Source of the DNA: CAKSQF01 sp964582375
GTDB lineage: Bacteria > Bacillota > Clostridia > Oscillospirales > CAG-272
Assembly (NCBI GenBank): GCA_964582375.1
Contig: CAZORL010000002.1
Span: 62,001-126,000 of the forward strand
Length of the DNA: 64,000 nucleotides
Direction of reading: 5' to 3'
The position numbers and the translations under genes are program-made. This document shows, one piece after another, positions 7,792 to 14,835 of the stretch. The first letter of the stretch is position 1; every line of letters starts with the position of its first letter. The notes beneath the pieces are model-generated. The model made no database searches, was not told the DNA's origin, and was given only the letters and a program-made list of their open reading frames with translations.

Positions 7792-7820
7792 ATTATGGCA
7801 CATATTATTTTGTTTGTCAA
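7792..7820 (-). promoter_or_regulatory. Promoter of the RNHCP leader
   Basis: Minus strand: consensus TTGACA (7815-7820), 17-base spacer, CATAAT (7792-7797). The transcript would have a leader of about 155 bases before the RNHCP ATG. A further short hairpin (GCTGTC/GACAGC) lies just after the start site. Confidence 0.7.
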
Positions 7821-7833
7821 TGATTTTTTGAAA

Positions 7834-7873
7834 TAAAAAAGATCTCGCAACACTTTCTCGGTTGCGAGATCTT
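7834..7873 (-). terminator. Terminator after secG
   Basis: Perfect 13-bp stem AAGATCTCGCAAC (7839-7851) with its complement (7861-7873), followed on the minus strand by a run of T (A-run at 7834-7840). It lies just after the secG stop and before the RNHCP promoter. Confidence 0.9.
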
Positions 7874-7885
7874 GACAGCTGATAA

Positions 7886-8302
7886 TTAACCCTCGGTAGT
7901 AACTGCCGGTGCCTCGGTAGTTGTGGGTACCTCGGTAGTTGCGGGGGCTACGGTCGTGGTGGGAGCTGCAGTCGTGGTGGGAGCTACGGTCGTGGTGGGA
8001 GCTGCAGTCGTTGCGTTTGCGATATCACCCATATCACCGTAATCAACTTTACCTCTGCCGGGTTGGAGGATGAACAGGAGAATAACGACGGCGACAAAAA
8101 CAACAGCAAGAATTATTGTAAGCTTATTGAGCTTTTTGTCAACGGTCTTGCCCTTATATTTGCCGAAAAAGGTCTCAGCACCACCGCCCGAAACTACACC
8201 CGACATACGGGAATTTTTCGAGCTCTGCATAAGAACTGCTGCGATAAGAAGAAGGGCGAGAACGATAAGTACCACGCCGACGATAACTGTAATAGCGGTC
8301 AT
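7886..8302 (-). CDS. secG: SecG translocon subunit with long Thr-rich C-terminal tail
   Basis: Accessory subunit of the SecYEG protein-conducting channel. Residues 1-80 are typical SecG: a first membrane helix (about 3-25), the loop SSKNSRMSGVVSGGGAETFFGKYKGKTVDKKLNKLT, and a second helix (about 60-80). The usual protein ends there, at 70-80 residues. Here a further tail of nearly 60 residues follows, mostly TTAAPTTTVAP-type repeats and ending in EAPAVTTEG. Both SecG termini face outside in E. coli, so the tail should be extracellular if topology is conserved. ATG with GGAGG upstream. It follows the CAU-tRNA and may share its transcript. Confidence 0.88.
   Translation of the reverse strand: MTAITVIVGVVLIVLALLLIAAVLMQSSKNSRMSGVVSGGGAETFFGKYKGKTVDKKLNKLTIILAVVFVAVVILLFILQPGRGKVDYGDMGDIANATTAAPTTTVAPTTTAAPTTTVAPATTEVPTTTEAPAVTTEG
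7953..8006 (-). repeat. Three 18-base tandem repeats inside the secG tail
   Basis: Three consecutive 18-base units (7953-7970, 7971-7988, 7989-8006) differ only at two bases near the end (GCTGCA versus GCTACG). They encode the TTAAPT/TTVAPT repeats and partial units continue on both sides. The near identity points to recent expansion by slippage. Confidence 0.85.
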
Positions 8303-8357
8303 AACTTTTCCTCCGAAAGAATGAAATCATTTTAATAAGTAATAAAGATCAAGCAGA

Positions 8358-8440
8358 GCCGCATCTGCGACAAGGGCGACCGCCTTCGGCAACTGCCGCA
8401 GGCGACCGTCGTGCCCGAGATGCCGCATGACGTTGCGGCA
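8358..8440 (-). other. GC-rich structured block between tRNA and secG
   Basis: An intergenic stretch far richer in G and C than other gaps here. On the minus strand it contains TGCCGC/GCGGCA (first hairpin), then an outer GCATCT/AGATGC pair enclosing GGGC..GAC..CGCC with GGCG.GTC.GCCC, and an inner GGC-AGTT-GCC. The core GGCGACCG occurs twice in the same orientation on the plus strand. It could be a structured RNA, a REP-like intergenic repeat or a processing signal between tRNA and secG. No coding potential was recognised. Confidence 0.4.
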
Positions 8441-8453
8441 AGGGTATGTTACA

Positions 8454-8530
8454 TGGTGGGCCATCAGGGACTCGAACCCCGGACCAACCGGTTATGAGCC
8501 GGTAGCTCTGACCAACTGAGCTAATGGCCC
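8454..8530 (-). tRNA. tRNA with CAU anticodon (tRNA-Ile2 or elongator tRNA-Met)
   Basis: A 77-base tRNA with encoded CCA (8454-8456); acceptor stem GGGCCAT pairs with ATGGCCC, discriminator A. The anticodon loop is CTCATAA, anticodon CAU. The anticodon stem/loop and the GGGCC acceptor end look more like the tRNA-Ile that TilS converts to lysidine than like elongator tRNA-Met, but the two cannot be separated with certainty by eye. It is not an initiator, since the acceptor ends pair fully. tilS is at 46753. Confidence 0.9.
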
Positions 8531-8561
8531 TTTTCTCGGGTTCTGCTTGTCAAGCCTCATT

Positions 8562-8590
8562 AGTATATCACAAAATCTCGCACTTGTCAA
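8562..8590 (-). promoter_or_regulatory. Promoter of the CAU tRNA (and perhaps secG)
   Basis: Minus strand: consensus TTGACA (8585-8590), 17-base spacer, TATACT (8562-8567), 31 bases before the tRNA. Divergent from the hprK promoter. Confidence 0.8.
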
Positions 8591-8651
8591 GAGCAAAAAG
8601 CAATTTTTTTTAATTTTATCTCACTTTATCGAATTTTTATCAAATTTTCTC

Positions 8652-8680
8652 TTGACAAATCGTCAAAAAAATACTATTAT
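8652..8680 (+). promoter_or_regulatory. Promoter of hprK
   Basis: Plus strand: consensus TTGACA (8652-8657), 17-base spacer, TATTAT (8675-8680). The leader of about 60 bases contains a small hairpin TGCTCC/GGAGCA. Confidence 0.75.
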
Positions 8681-8744
8681 AAGTAAGGAGTGCTCCCCTT
8701 TCGGAGCAAAGACCGAAAATAAACAGTAAAACGAGGAACAAAAA

Positions 8745-9683
8745 ATGCCCGACCTCTACTCCGTATCGCTCAGCGATCTTATAAAAGAATTCAATCTGCA
8801 TGTTCTCTACATGCCCGAACGTGATGTACGTATCGACTGTATGGACGTAAACCGACCGGGGCTTGCGCTTTCGGGATTTTTCGATCATTTTGAGCGCAGA
8901 CGAATACAAATACTCGGAAACGTCGAAAATCTCTACATCAAAAGTCTTGGCGAGGACGAAAGAAAAAGATCGCTCGAATCTTTTTTGAAGCTGTCGCCCG
9001 TTGCCGTCGTCGTGACCCGAAATCTTCCCGTAAGTGACTGGTTTATCGATTGTGCCGCACGCCACAGTGTACCTCTTCTTGTATCGGCTCTGTCCACATC
9101 CGAATTTATGGCGGCACTGATCGGCTCGCTGTCGGTATCTCTTGCGCCGAGGATCACAAGGCACGGCGTGTTCGTCGAGGTCTACGGCGAGGGTGTCATG
9201 CTTACCGGCGACAGCGGCATCGGCAAGAGCGAAACTGCAATCGAGCTTGTCAAGCGCGGTCACCGACTTATCGCCGACGATGCCGTCGAGATCAAGAAGG
9301 TTTCGGCAAAAACGCTTGTCGGCTCCGCTCCCGAGCTGATACGCCACTACATAGAGCTGCGCGGCATCGGAATAGTCGATGTCAGACGAATTTTCGGTAT
9401 GGGTGCGGTCAAGATGACCGAAAAGATCGATCTGATCGTCGCACTTGAGCCTTGGGACAGCGAAAAGGACTATGACAGATTCGGTCTTGAAACAGAGACC
9501 GAGGACATCATGGGTATAAATGTTCCGAAGCTGACGATCCCCGTAAAGCCGGGTCGAAACCTTGCGATCATACTCGAGATCGCGGCAATGAATCACCGTC
9601 AGAAAAAGATGGGGTACAACACTGCCGAGGAGTTCAACAAAAGGCTTATCGAACAATACGCATCCGAAATGCCCGATCAGTGA
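8745..9683 (+). CDS. hprK: HPr kinase/phosphorylase
   Basis: Bifunctional cytoplasmic sensor that phosphorylates HPr on Ser46 when glycolytic intermediates are high and removes the phosphate by phosphorolysis, controlling carbon catabolite repression. Walker A GDSGIGKS is at residues 155-162 and the conserved His140 precedes it (RHGVFVEVYG), the same numbering as the lactobacillus enzyme. The family signature ELRGIGIVDVRRIFGMGAV and the HRLIADDAVEIKK segment are present. Length 312 is normal. Its substrate is encoded at 36097 with Ser46 intact. GAGGA lies eight bases before the ATG; single-gene transcript. Confidence 0.96.
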   Translation: MPDLYSVSLSDLIKEFNLHVLYMPERDVRIDCMDVNRPGLALSGFFDHFERRRIQILGNVENLYIKSLGEDERKRSLESFLKLSPVAVVVTRNLPVSDWFIDCAARHSVPLLVSALSTSEFMAALIGSLSVSLAPRITRHGVFVEVYGEGVMLTGDSGIGKSETAIELVKRGHRLIADDAVEIKKVSAKTLVGSAPELIRHYIELRGIGIVDVRRIFGMGAVKMTEKIDLIVALEPWDSEKDYDRFGLETETEDIMGINVPKLTIPVKPGRNLAIILEIAAMNHRQKKMGYNTAEEFNKRLIEQYASEMPDQ

Positions 9684-9688
9684 CAGAA

Positions 9689-9731
9689 AAAAGATCGATC
9701 GGCGGTAAGTCTGTCCGTCGATCGATCTTTT
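9689..9731. terminator. Bidirectional terminator after hprK
   Basis: AAAAGATCGATCGGCGG (9689-9705) pairs with CCGTCGATCGATCTTTT (9715-9731) with a single mismatch, and both flanks carry T or A runs. It separates hprK from the convergent gene at 9745. Confidence 0.85.
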
Positions 9732-9744
9732 GAAAATGTTACGA

Positions 9745-10299
9745 TCAGCCCTCTCTTCCCTTTTTGGGGATCAGCAGGATCACTATAAGAACGATCACCG
9801 CCGCCACGATGATACCGATTATAAGTCCGAACCAATTGAAACCGCCATCGGCATTATCGTTATCGATCGTATTCGCCCCGGTGGTTGAAGGAGCGACGGT
9901 CGTGTTCGGTGTCCCGGTCGTTGTTCGAGGGACTGTTGTTATCGGACGCTCGCTTGTCAAAGTGCCGTCAGTATTCGCACTCGTCGTGATGCCCGAGGTC
10001 TCGGGTTCGGCGGTGTTTTCGCCGAGGGATGTGCGGCTGTCCGTTGTTTCATCCTCGTCGTGCGGTCTGACGGTCGGAGTCGCATCCGTCATTTTGAGTT
10101 TGCCCCTCTCGTGGCTGTCCTCTATATAACCGTCCCCGTCGAGATCGCCGAGAGTATAATCACTGCCCTTCACCCGAACATATGCCGAGTACTCGACATA
10201 TTCGTCGGCAAAAGAGGAAACCGTACTCATAAAGACGATCGACAGAGCGGCAAGAACGATAGAGGCACGCGATATTTTAGAAATCTTTATTTTTAACAT
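9745..10299 (-). CDS. Secreted membrane-anchored protein with one EF-hand-like loop and Thr-rich stalk
   Basis: Not recognised as a named family. From the ATG at 10297-10299 (GGAAG upstream) there are 184 residues: a signal peptide ending near SSFADEYVEY, a short domain with GDLDGDGYIEDSHE, which has the D-x-D-x-D-G-x-I spacing of a dockerin or EF-hand calcium loop but occurs only once, a Thr/Ser/Pro-rich stalk (about 75-150), and a C-terminal hydrophobic helix (GLIIGIIVAAVIVLIVILLI) with KKGREG after it. This predicts a protein tethered to the membrane with its N-terminal part outside. A longer frame upstream lacks a ribosome site. Confidence 0.65.
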   Translation of the reverse strand: MLKIKISKISRASIVLAALSIVFMSTVSSFADEYVEYSAYVRVKGSDYTLGDLDGDGYIEDSHERGKLKMTDATPTVRPHDEDETTDSRTSLGENTAEPETSGITTSANTDGTLTSERPITTVPRTTTGTPNTTVAPSTTGANTIDNDNADGGFNWFGLIIGIIVAAVIVLIVILLIPKKGREG

Positions 10300-10417
10300 G
10301 AGGATATCTTCCTTTCGTTTTATACGTTTGGACAGATCGCCGTTTAACAAAGTGTCAAACGGTTCAAGATCAGTATGCGCAAATAAAAGAAAATTACACT
10401 GACAAAAGGAAAAAGCA

Positions 10418-10744
10418 ATGGAAACAAAAAGATTTACAAAAAATGACAACGGATTTATTTGTCTTCACTGCGGCAGAGATGTTCCGCCGCTTATAAAGAC
10501 CTCGCGAAACCATTGTCCGTTTTGTCTGTGGTCACTTCATATTGACATAATGCCCGGCGACCGCGCAAACGACTGTTTGGGCGCAATGGAGCCGATCGCC
10601 GTTCAGCCCAACCCTCGAAAGGGGTATATAATAATCCACAAATGTCAAAAATGCGGCGAGATACACCGAAACAAGGCGGCACTCGAGGGAAATGTCCCCG
10701 ACGACAGATCACTGCTCATAAAGCTCACCGCTAATTCGATATGA
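10418..10744 (+). CDS. RNHCP-domain zinc-ribbon protein (intact copy)
   Basis: Small cytoplasmic protein of 108 residues with the RNHCP domain: CLHCG, then SRNHCPFCLWSLHIDIMPGDR, then HKCQKCGEIHR. The paired Cys/His motifs suggest two zinc sites. The function of the family is not known to me; a nucleic-acid or translation-related role has been guessed from the zinc ribbon. It differs from the broken copy at 7368 in the segment before the motif, so the two are distant paralogues. AAAGGA precedes the ATG. It is followed 24 bases later by the serpin remnant. Confidence 0.82.
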   Translation: METKRFTKNDNGFICLHCGRDVPPLIKTSRNHCPFCLWSLHIDIMPGDRANDCLGAMEPIAVQPNPRKGYIIIHKCQKCGEIHRNKAALEGNVPDDRSLLIKLTANSI

Positions 10745-10768
10745 TATGCAAAAAGGAGATAATCAGAG

Positions 10769-11284
10769 TTGAAGAAAAAACATCTTATACTGCCGACATT
10801 TGCGACGATCGTCCTGCTTTCTGCCGTTTGCGGATGCTCGGATGATAGTTCCATCGAAAAAACGACTGCGGAGCAGACATCCGCCAACACGATCGTGACG
10901 AGTGTTACGAGCGTACAAAATACCGATCGATTGCCGTCAACTGATTCCCCGACAGTCACAACGACCGCATGGGTAACGACAGATGTGCCGATGACGACCG
11001 TCGGACAAACAGTGACAGACGCACCGATCACCACCGCAAAACCGATCACAACGACCGCACGAAAGCCAAACACCACAACGACGAGCGATGAAAAAAAGCC
11101 GTCGCAAAGCGATGTGACGACGACTCGCAGAGGCGAAACGCCGTTCGTGCCGGCGCACTGATCGATCCGATATCTCAAATATTCCGAAAAAAGTGTGGTG
11201 CTCGATCGCCCGTTCGTTTACGCGATAGTTGACAACGAGACGATGCTCCCGATCTTCATCGGAGAGATCACTGAAATGAAATAA
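10769..11284 (+). pseudogene. Remnant of a serpin lipoprotein (internal deletion and in-frame stop)
   Basis: The TTG start (10769) has AGGAG ten bases upstream and begins a lipoprotein signal (LLSAVCGC, lipid Cys near residue 23) followed by a Thr-rich stalk of about 95 residues. It stops at TGA 11159-11161 after GETPFVPAH. The same frame then continues for 40 codons, SIRYLKYSEKS and on, to TAA at 11282-11284. This stretch contains VVLDRPFVYAI, an exact match to the serpin C-terminal signature, and then VDNETMLPIFIGEI, the last serpin strand. The roughly 300 residues of serpin body between stalk and signature are missing. Serpins are extracellular protease inhibitors; this one cannot work. 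The shortened lipoprotein may still be made. Confidence 0.78.
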
Positions 11285-11291
11285 AAAAGTT

Positions 11292-11340
11292 AAGATCACT
11301 GTCTCAAATGCAAAGAGAAGCATTTGAGGCAGTGATCTTT
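11292..11340. terminator. Bidirectional terminator
   Basis: AAGATCACTGTCTCAAATGC (11292-11311) pairs with its complement at 11320-11339 with one mismatch (GTCTC/GAGGC). It lies between the serpin remnant and the convergent acetyltransferase and touches the latter's stop codon. Confidence 0.85.
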
Positions 11341-11786
11341 CAGATATCGGCGATCATATGGACGTGCTCGATGCCGTCTTCGATATAGGGCTCAGATGAT
11401 ATCTTGAATCCGACCTTTTCGTAAAGCGGCACGGCATACGTCTGTGCGCCGATGGTCAATCTATCGGCACCGAGTGTGTTTTTGGCAAAAGCCATCCCCT
11501 CTGAAAGCAGTTTTGAGGCATAGCCGAGGCGGCGTCTTACCGAGATCACTCTGCCGATCGAGGCACTGTCATATGTGACCCCTGCAGGCAGAATGCGAAT
11601 ATACGCCGCAATTCCCTCGTCATCTTCGAGCCACATATGATAGGCTGCTTTGTCGGCGTCATCGACTTCCTGATAGGCACAGTTTTGCTCGACGACAAAG
11701 ACCGACACACGAAGCTTATATATCTCAAACAGCTCCTCTGTCGAAAGCTGTGAAAAATGCTTGACGCAAAGTCTTATTTCGCCCAT
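11340..11786 (-). CDS. ElaA-type GNAT acetyltransferase
   Basis: Acetyl-CoA-dependent N-acetyltransferase of 148 residues, substrate unknown. The N-terminal stretch LSTEELFEIYKLRVSVFVVEQNC and AYQEVDDADKAAYHMW is the ElaA signature. The acetyl-CoA-binding segment is IGRVISVRRRLGYASKLL (usual pattern R-x-x-G-x-G/A). The C-terminal GAQTYAVPLYEKVGF is also typical. Its start lies 13 bases inside the preceding beta-helix gene, so it is probably translated by coupling although the functions look unrelated. Confidence 0.87.
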   Translation of the reverse strand: MGEIRLCVKHFSQLSTEELFEIYKLRVSVFVVEQNCAYQEVDDADKAAYHMWLEDDEGIAAYIRILPAGVTYDSASIGRVISVRRRLGYASKLLSEGMAFAKNTLGADRLTIGAQTYAVPLYEKVGFKISSEPYIEDGIEHVHMIADI

Positions 11787-12970
11787 ACAACCCTTCCCGA
11801 AAGATAGTCTTCATGATCATTTTCGTCGGGACAGAGATCGGTATTGAAGATCGGATTTTGAACAAGTCCGCCGCCGCCCGTTTCGCCAACCTTGAGATAG
11901 GCGTTCTTTGTATCCGATCTGAAATCGACTCTGCAATTTGTCAGAATGGCATTGAACTTACCGACTGCCTGAAATCCGATCTCGACACCGCCGTTTGACG
12001 AATACCAATAGCAGTAGCAGTTGGTATAATTCGAGGTCGTTCCGCTCTGAAGACGAAATCCGACGGCGAAATTATCGGGATAGCAGATATCGTACCAGTT
12101 TGCGCCGCCCATATCGTCAAAACCGATGCTCCGGGTATAATCGATCGCGTCGCCGTAGATAAAGAGCGGATGGATATTTCTCATAAAATTGCCCGCGCCC
12201 ACAAGCTTAAAGCCGGTCTGGAAGTTGGCAACACGCATATTTGTAAATGTATTATCGAAGCCTTCGACAAGAACACCGATCGAATCCTTTGTGCCCGCGC
12301 CGTAGATATTCACGTTCATTATATCCGAGTCGTTCGATCCGTACTCTTTATTGTACTTTACATATATGCCCTGTGTTACATGCTTGATCGACAAATATCT
12401 GACCGAGTATTCGCGCGCGCCCTCGATAGACAGTCCCTTTGCGATATTACAGCCATCGATTATGCCGCCCGAGATATAGTTGTTTGTTCCGTTTTCGTGA
12501 ATGATAAATTCGGGATTTTTGCCGCCGAGTCTTATCATGCACTGCGAGGATCTCCATTTTGCGCGCATTGCCTTAATGATGGCAAAATTCGAGAGTTCGA
12601 GTGAAACGGCAAGCTCGTGATTGCCGCTGGTTGATATCGGTTTCGAGATGAGATATTCGCCATCCGGGAAATAAATGGTCTTTCTCGGGTTGTCATCGAT
12701 GATCTTTTGAAGTTCATCCGCAACATCCTCTCCGGTATTCGGTTGCACATAATCGGTAACGATCACATAGCCCTTATCTCTTGCCTGTGTTTGATCTGTT
12801 GTCGGCATATCGGTATTCTCCTTTTTGTTTTGACCGGCATCTGTCGTTGTCGCGGCATCATTGCCCCCGTCCGTGGTCTGCATGCCCGAGTTATCATGTG
12901 TGCATGCGGGCAAGGTCGCAAATACTGCGGCGACAAGCAAAAGGGCAAGGGCTTTATTAATACTCTTCAT
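11774..12970 (-). CDS. Lipoprotein with pectate-lyase-like beta-helix
   Basis: A 398-residue lipoprotein: signal peptide with lipobox LPAC (Cys about 23), a Thr/Asp-rich linker to about residue 65, then a right-handed parallel beta-helix of the pectate lyase superfamily. The helix starts with VADELQKIIDDNPRKTIYFPDGEYLI, the usual N-terminal cap in which a plan of 'D-x-x-A-L-Q' leads into 'I-x-F-P-x-G-x-Y'. It continues with repeated N/G-rich rungs. No acidic catalytic pair of a known glycosidase was identified, so the activity is open: polysaccharide lyase, hydrolase or binding protein. It has its own promoter and is divergent from the rhamnosidase remnant. Confidence 0.75.
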   Translation of the reverse strand: MKSINKALALLLVAAVFATLPACTHDNSGMQTTDGGNDAATTTDAGQNKKENTDMPTTDQTQARDKGYVIVTDYVQPNTGEDVADELQKIIDDNPRKTIYFPDGEYLISKPISTSGNHELAVSLELSNFAIIKAMRAKWRSSQCMIRLGGKNPEFIIHENGTNNYISGGIIDGCNIAKGLSIEGAREYSVRYLSIKHVTQGIYVKYNKEYGSNDSDIMNVNIYGAGTKDSIGVLVEGFDNTFTNMRVANFQTGFKLVGAGNFMRNIHPLFIYGDAIDYTRSIGFDDMGGANWYDICYPDNFAVGFRLQSGTTSNYTNCYCYWYSSNGGVEIGFQAVGKFNAILTNCRVDFRSDTKNAYLKVGETGGGGLVQNPIFNTDLCPDENDHEDYLSGRVVWAK

Positions 12971-13006
12971 AGCAAAGTCCTTTCCGCTATTTGTTCTTAC
13001 GGATAC

Positions 13007-13035
13007 ATTCTACCACATATTGCGCAAATTGTCAA
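13007..13035 (-). promoter_or_regulatory. Promoter of the beta-helix lipoprotein gene
   Basis: Minus strand: consensus TTGACA (13030-13035), 17-base spacer, TAGAAT (13007-13012), 37 bases before the ATG. Confidence 0.75.
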
Positions 13036-13089
13036 CACAGCGGCGAGATTTTCTTGCAAATATTTTCATTGTTTTTTGAACGTAGGGTA

Positions 13090-13118
13090 TTGATTTTTTC
13101 CACTCTTTTTGTTATAAT
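13090..13118 (+). promoter_or_regulatory. Promoter upstream of the rhamnosidase remnant
   Basis: Plus strand: TTGATT (13090-13095), 17-base spacer, consensus TATAAT (13113-13118). The promoter and the GAAGGA ribosome site before 13184 are both intact even though the gene is broken, which suggests recent decay. Confidence 0.7.
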
Positions 13119-13183
13119 GTATCACGGCATCCGAGATATGCAAAAATTCAACGAAACATCAATATTTTGAAGGATCACACACG

Positions 13184-14291
13184 ATGAAAGCAAAATGGAT
13201 ATGGTATTACGGCGATTTTGAACTGCACCACAATATTCTTCTGCACTCGCGTCGTGAGGATTACGGTTTTTCTTATCCTCCCTTTTGGCCTCTGACATCT
13301 CCCTACATCAATGTTGTATTTCACAAGACCTTTCACGCCCCCGAGGATTTTGTTCTGACATGTCGATGCAAGGGTCAAGGCTTTGCAAGACTCGATGGCC
13401 AGGTGTTTCTTAATATAAACGGAGAAGATCGGATTCCCAAGGGCGACCACACCATCGAGGTGACCGTTATGAATTACGGCGGCCTGCCTTGCTTCTATGC
13501 AAGCGGTAAGCATCTTGTTACCGATGAAAGCTGGACTGCAACAAGTGTCAGCGCCGAGCCTGTTTCGGTTGGTTGTACACCCGAGTTTATCTTTTCCGAT
13601 GATGACCCGCAAGCATTTCCGTTCGCATACAAGCGCATAGACCCCGCAGGGGTCTGCACCGTTGACGGCGGATTGCTTTACGATTTCGGTGCTGAGACAT
13701 TCGGCAAGCGAGCACGTTTCACGTCATGCAAATGTCTTTGCTGTACTCTTCGATCTCGTTTCTGAAGACAGAAAGGCAATAATATATGAAAAAGTTCTCA
13801 CTAATCCGAAGATAACCGCCATAACCACCCCGTATTTCGAACTTTATGAGCTTATGGCGTTCTGCTCCCTCGATCATATTGAAGCGGCACAGGAGCACAT
13901 GAGCAAGTATTGGGGCGGAATGCTAAAACTCGGTGCAACAAGCATTTGGGAGGAATACGACCCGAACAAGGGTGTACCTGAATGCTATGGTATGTATGGC
14001 AGACCGTTTGAAAAATCTCTCTGTCATGCTTGGCCCTGCGGTCCGATCTATCTGCTCGGACGATACTGTCTCGGCGTTTATCCCACATCCCCCGGCTACA
14101 ATACCTATCGCGTTGAGCCGAATCCCGGACTTTACATCTCATTTGAGGGCACTGTTCCAACCGAAAACGGAAGCATCAAGGTTAAATACGAAAACGGAAG
14201 CATCACCGTCCTGTCCGAGCTCGACGGAGGCACTCTGAGCTGGAGAGGAAGCGAATACCCGATCCTTCCCAACATTGAGATTACCGTATAA
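13184..14291 (+). pseudogene. Alpha-L-rhamnosidase (GH78-type) remnant, internal deletion with frameshift
   Basis: The 5' part (13184 to about 13715) encodes the N-terminal beta-sandwich region: MKAKWIWYYGDFELHHNILL, INVVFHKTFHAPEDFVLTCR, up to LLYDFGAETFGK. The 3' part, in another frame from about 13722, encodes the end of the alpha/alpha-barrel: HANVFAVLFDLVSEDRK, TPYFELYELMAFC, YWGGMLKLGATSIWEEYDP, SLCHAWPCGPIYLLGRYCLG, then a C-terminal beta-domain ending ILPNIEITV. Full-length enzymes are about 700-900 residues; here some 350 or more residues, holding most of the active site, are gone and the two parts are out of frame. It would have removed terminal rhamnose from plant or bacterial glycans. 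No signal peptide. Confidence 0.8.
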
Positions 14292-14406
14292 CATTATAAA
14301 AGATAAAAAGACGAAATTTCCAAATGACGAGATGCCGTAACGAAAGCCCAAAACAAGTGTTAAGGGCAACCGATATGGTATATATGTATTTTTTGAAGGA
14401 GAAAAA

Positions 14407-14802
14407 ATGAAAAAGCTGATCACGCTACTGCTTCTTGCGTCTCTTGTCATGCTCCCTGCCTGCAGTGGCAACAAAGGGACCATCGAGACGACAGGGGCAC
14501 AAACGACTGCCGCACCTGTCGAAAAGGACATTGATATAAAAAGAGACGGCGACATCGGAGAATTAAAGATACATCTCCCAAGCGAGGCAAATACCACCAT
14601 AACACTGCTTGTTATAAGCGATCTTTCGATCGAGAGCGATTGGAAGGCTCATCCCGATATGGTATACGACATCGGAGAGGTAACGCTTGACGAAAACGGT
14701 CGGGCATCGACAACGCTCTCGCTCGACTCTGACGGGGCACTCTATCTCATACTGACAGGGGCAAACGGTGTGCGCCGCGAGGAGATCCCCGCCGTAAATT
14801 GA
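14407..14802 (+). CDS. Small lipoprotein of unknown function
   Basis: A 131-residue protein with a type II signal peptide (MKKLITLLLLASLVMLPACSG, key lipobox LPAC, Cys about 19), a short Thr/Ala linker, and a compact domain of about 95 residues (IDIKRDGDIGELKIHLP to GVRREEIPAVN) with alternating beta-strand character. No family recognised. AAGGAG precedes the ATG. It lies 33 bases before the alpha-galactosidase and in the same direction, so the two may form an operon. Confidence 0.7.
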   Translation: MKKLITLLLLASLVMLPACSGNKGTIETTGAQTTAAPVEKDIDIKRDGDIGELKIHLPSEANTTITLLVISDLSIESDWKAHPDMVYDIGEVTLDENGRASTTLSLDSDGALYLILTGANGVRREEIPAVN

Positions 14803-14835
14803 TATGTCGGCAAACCTACAAGGTGAAAGGAAGAG

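Noticed and set aside
7953..8006. Tandem repeat as a CRISPR array or mobile-element end
   Set aside because: The units are contiguous, in frame and inside secG, with no spacers. No CRISPR array, transposase or integrase was found anywhere in the window.
8640..9656. 338-codon minus-strand frame opposite hprK
   Set aside because: Overlaps the whole of hprK, has no ribosome site and no recognisable domain.
13119..13183. Riboswitch or T-box leaders in the intergenic regions
   Set aside because: No gap shows a T-box TGGNACC-type bulge or another riboswitch core I recognise; the only elaborate leader is the one at 7631-7820.
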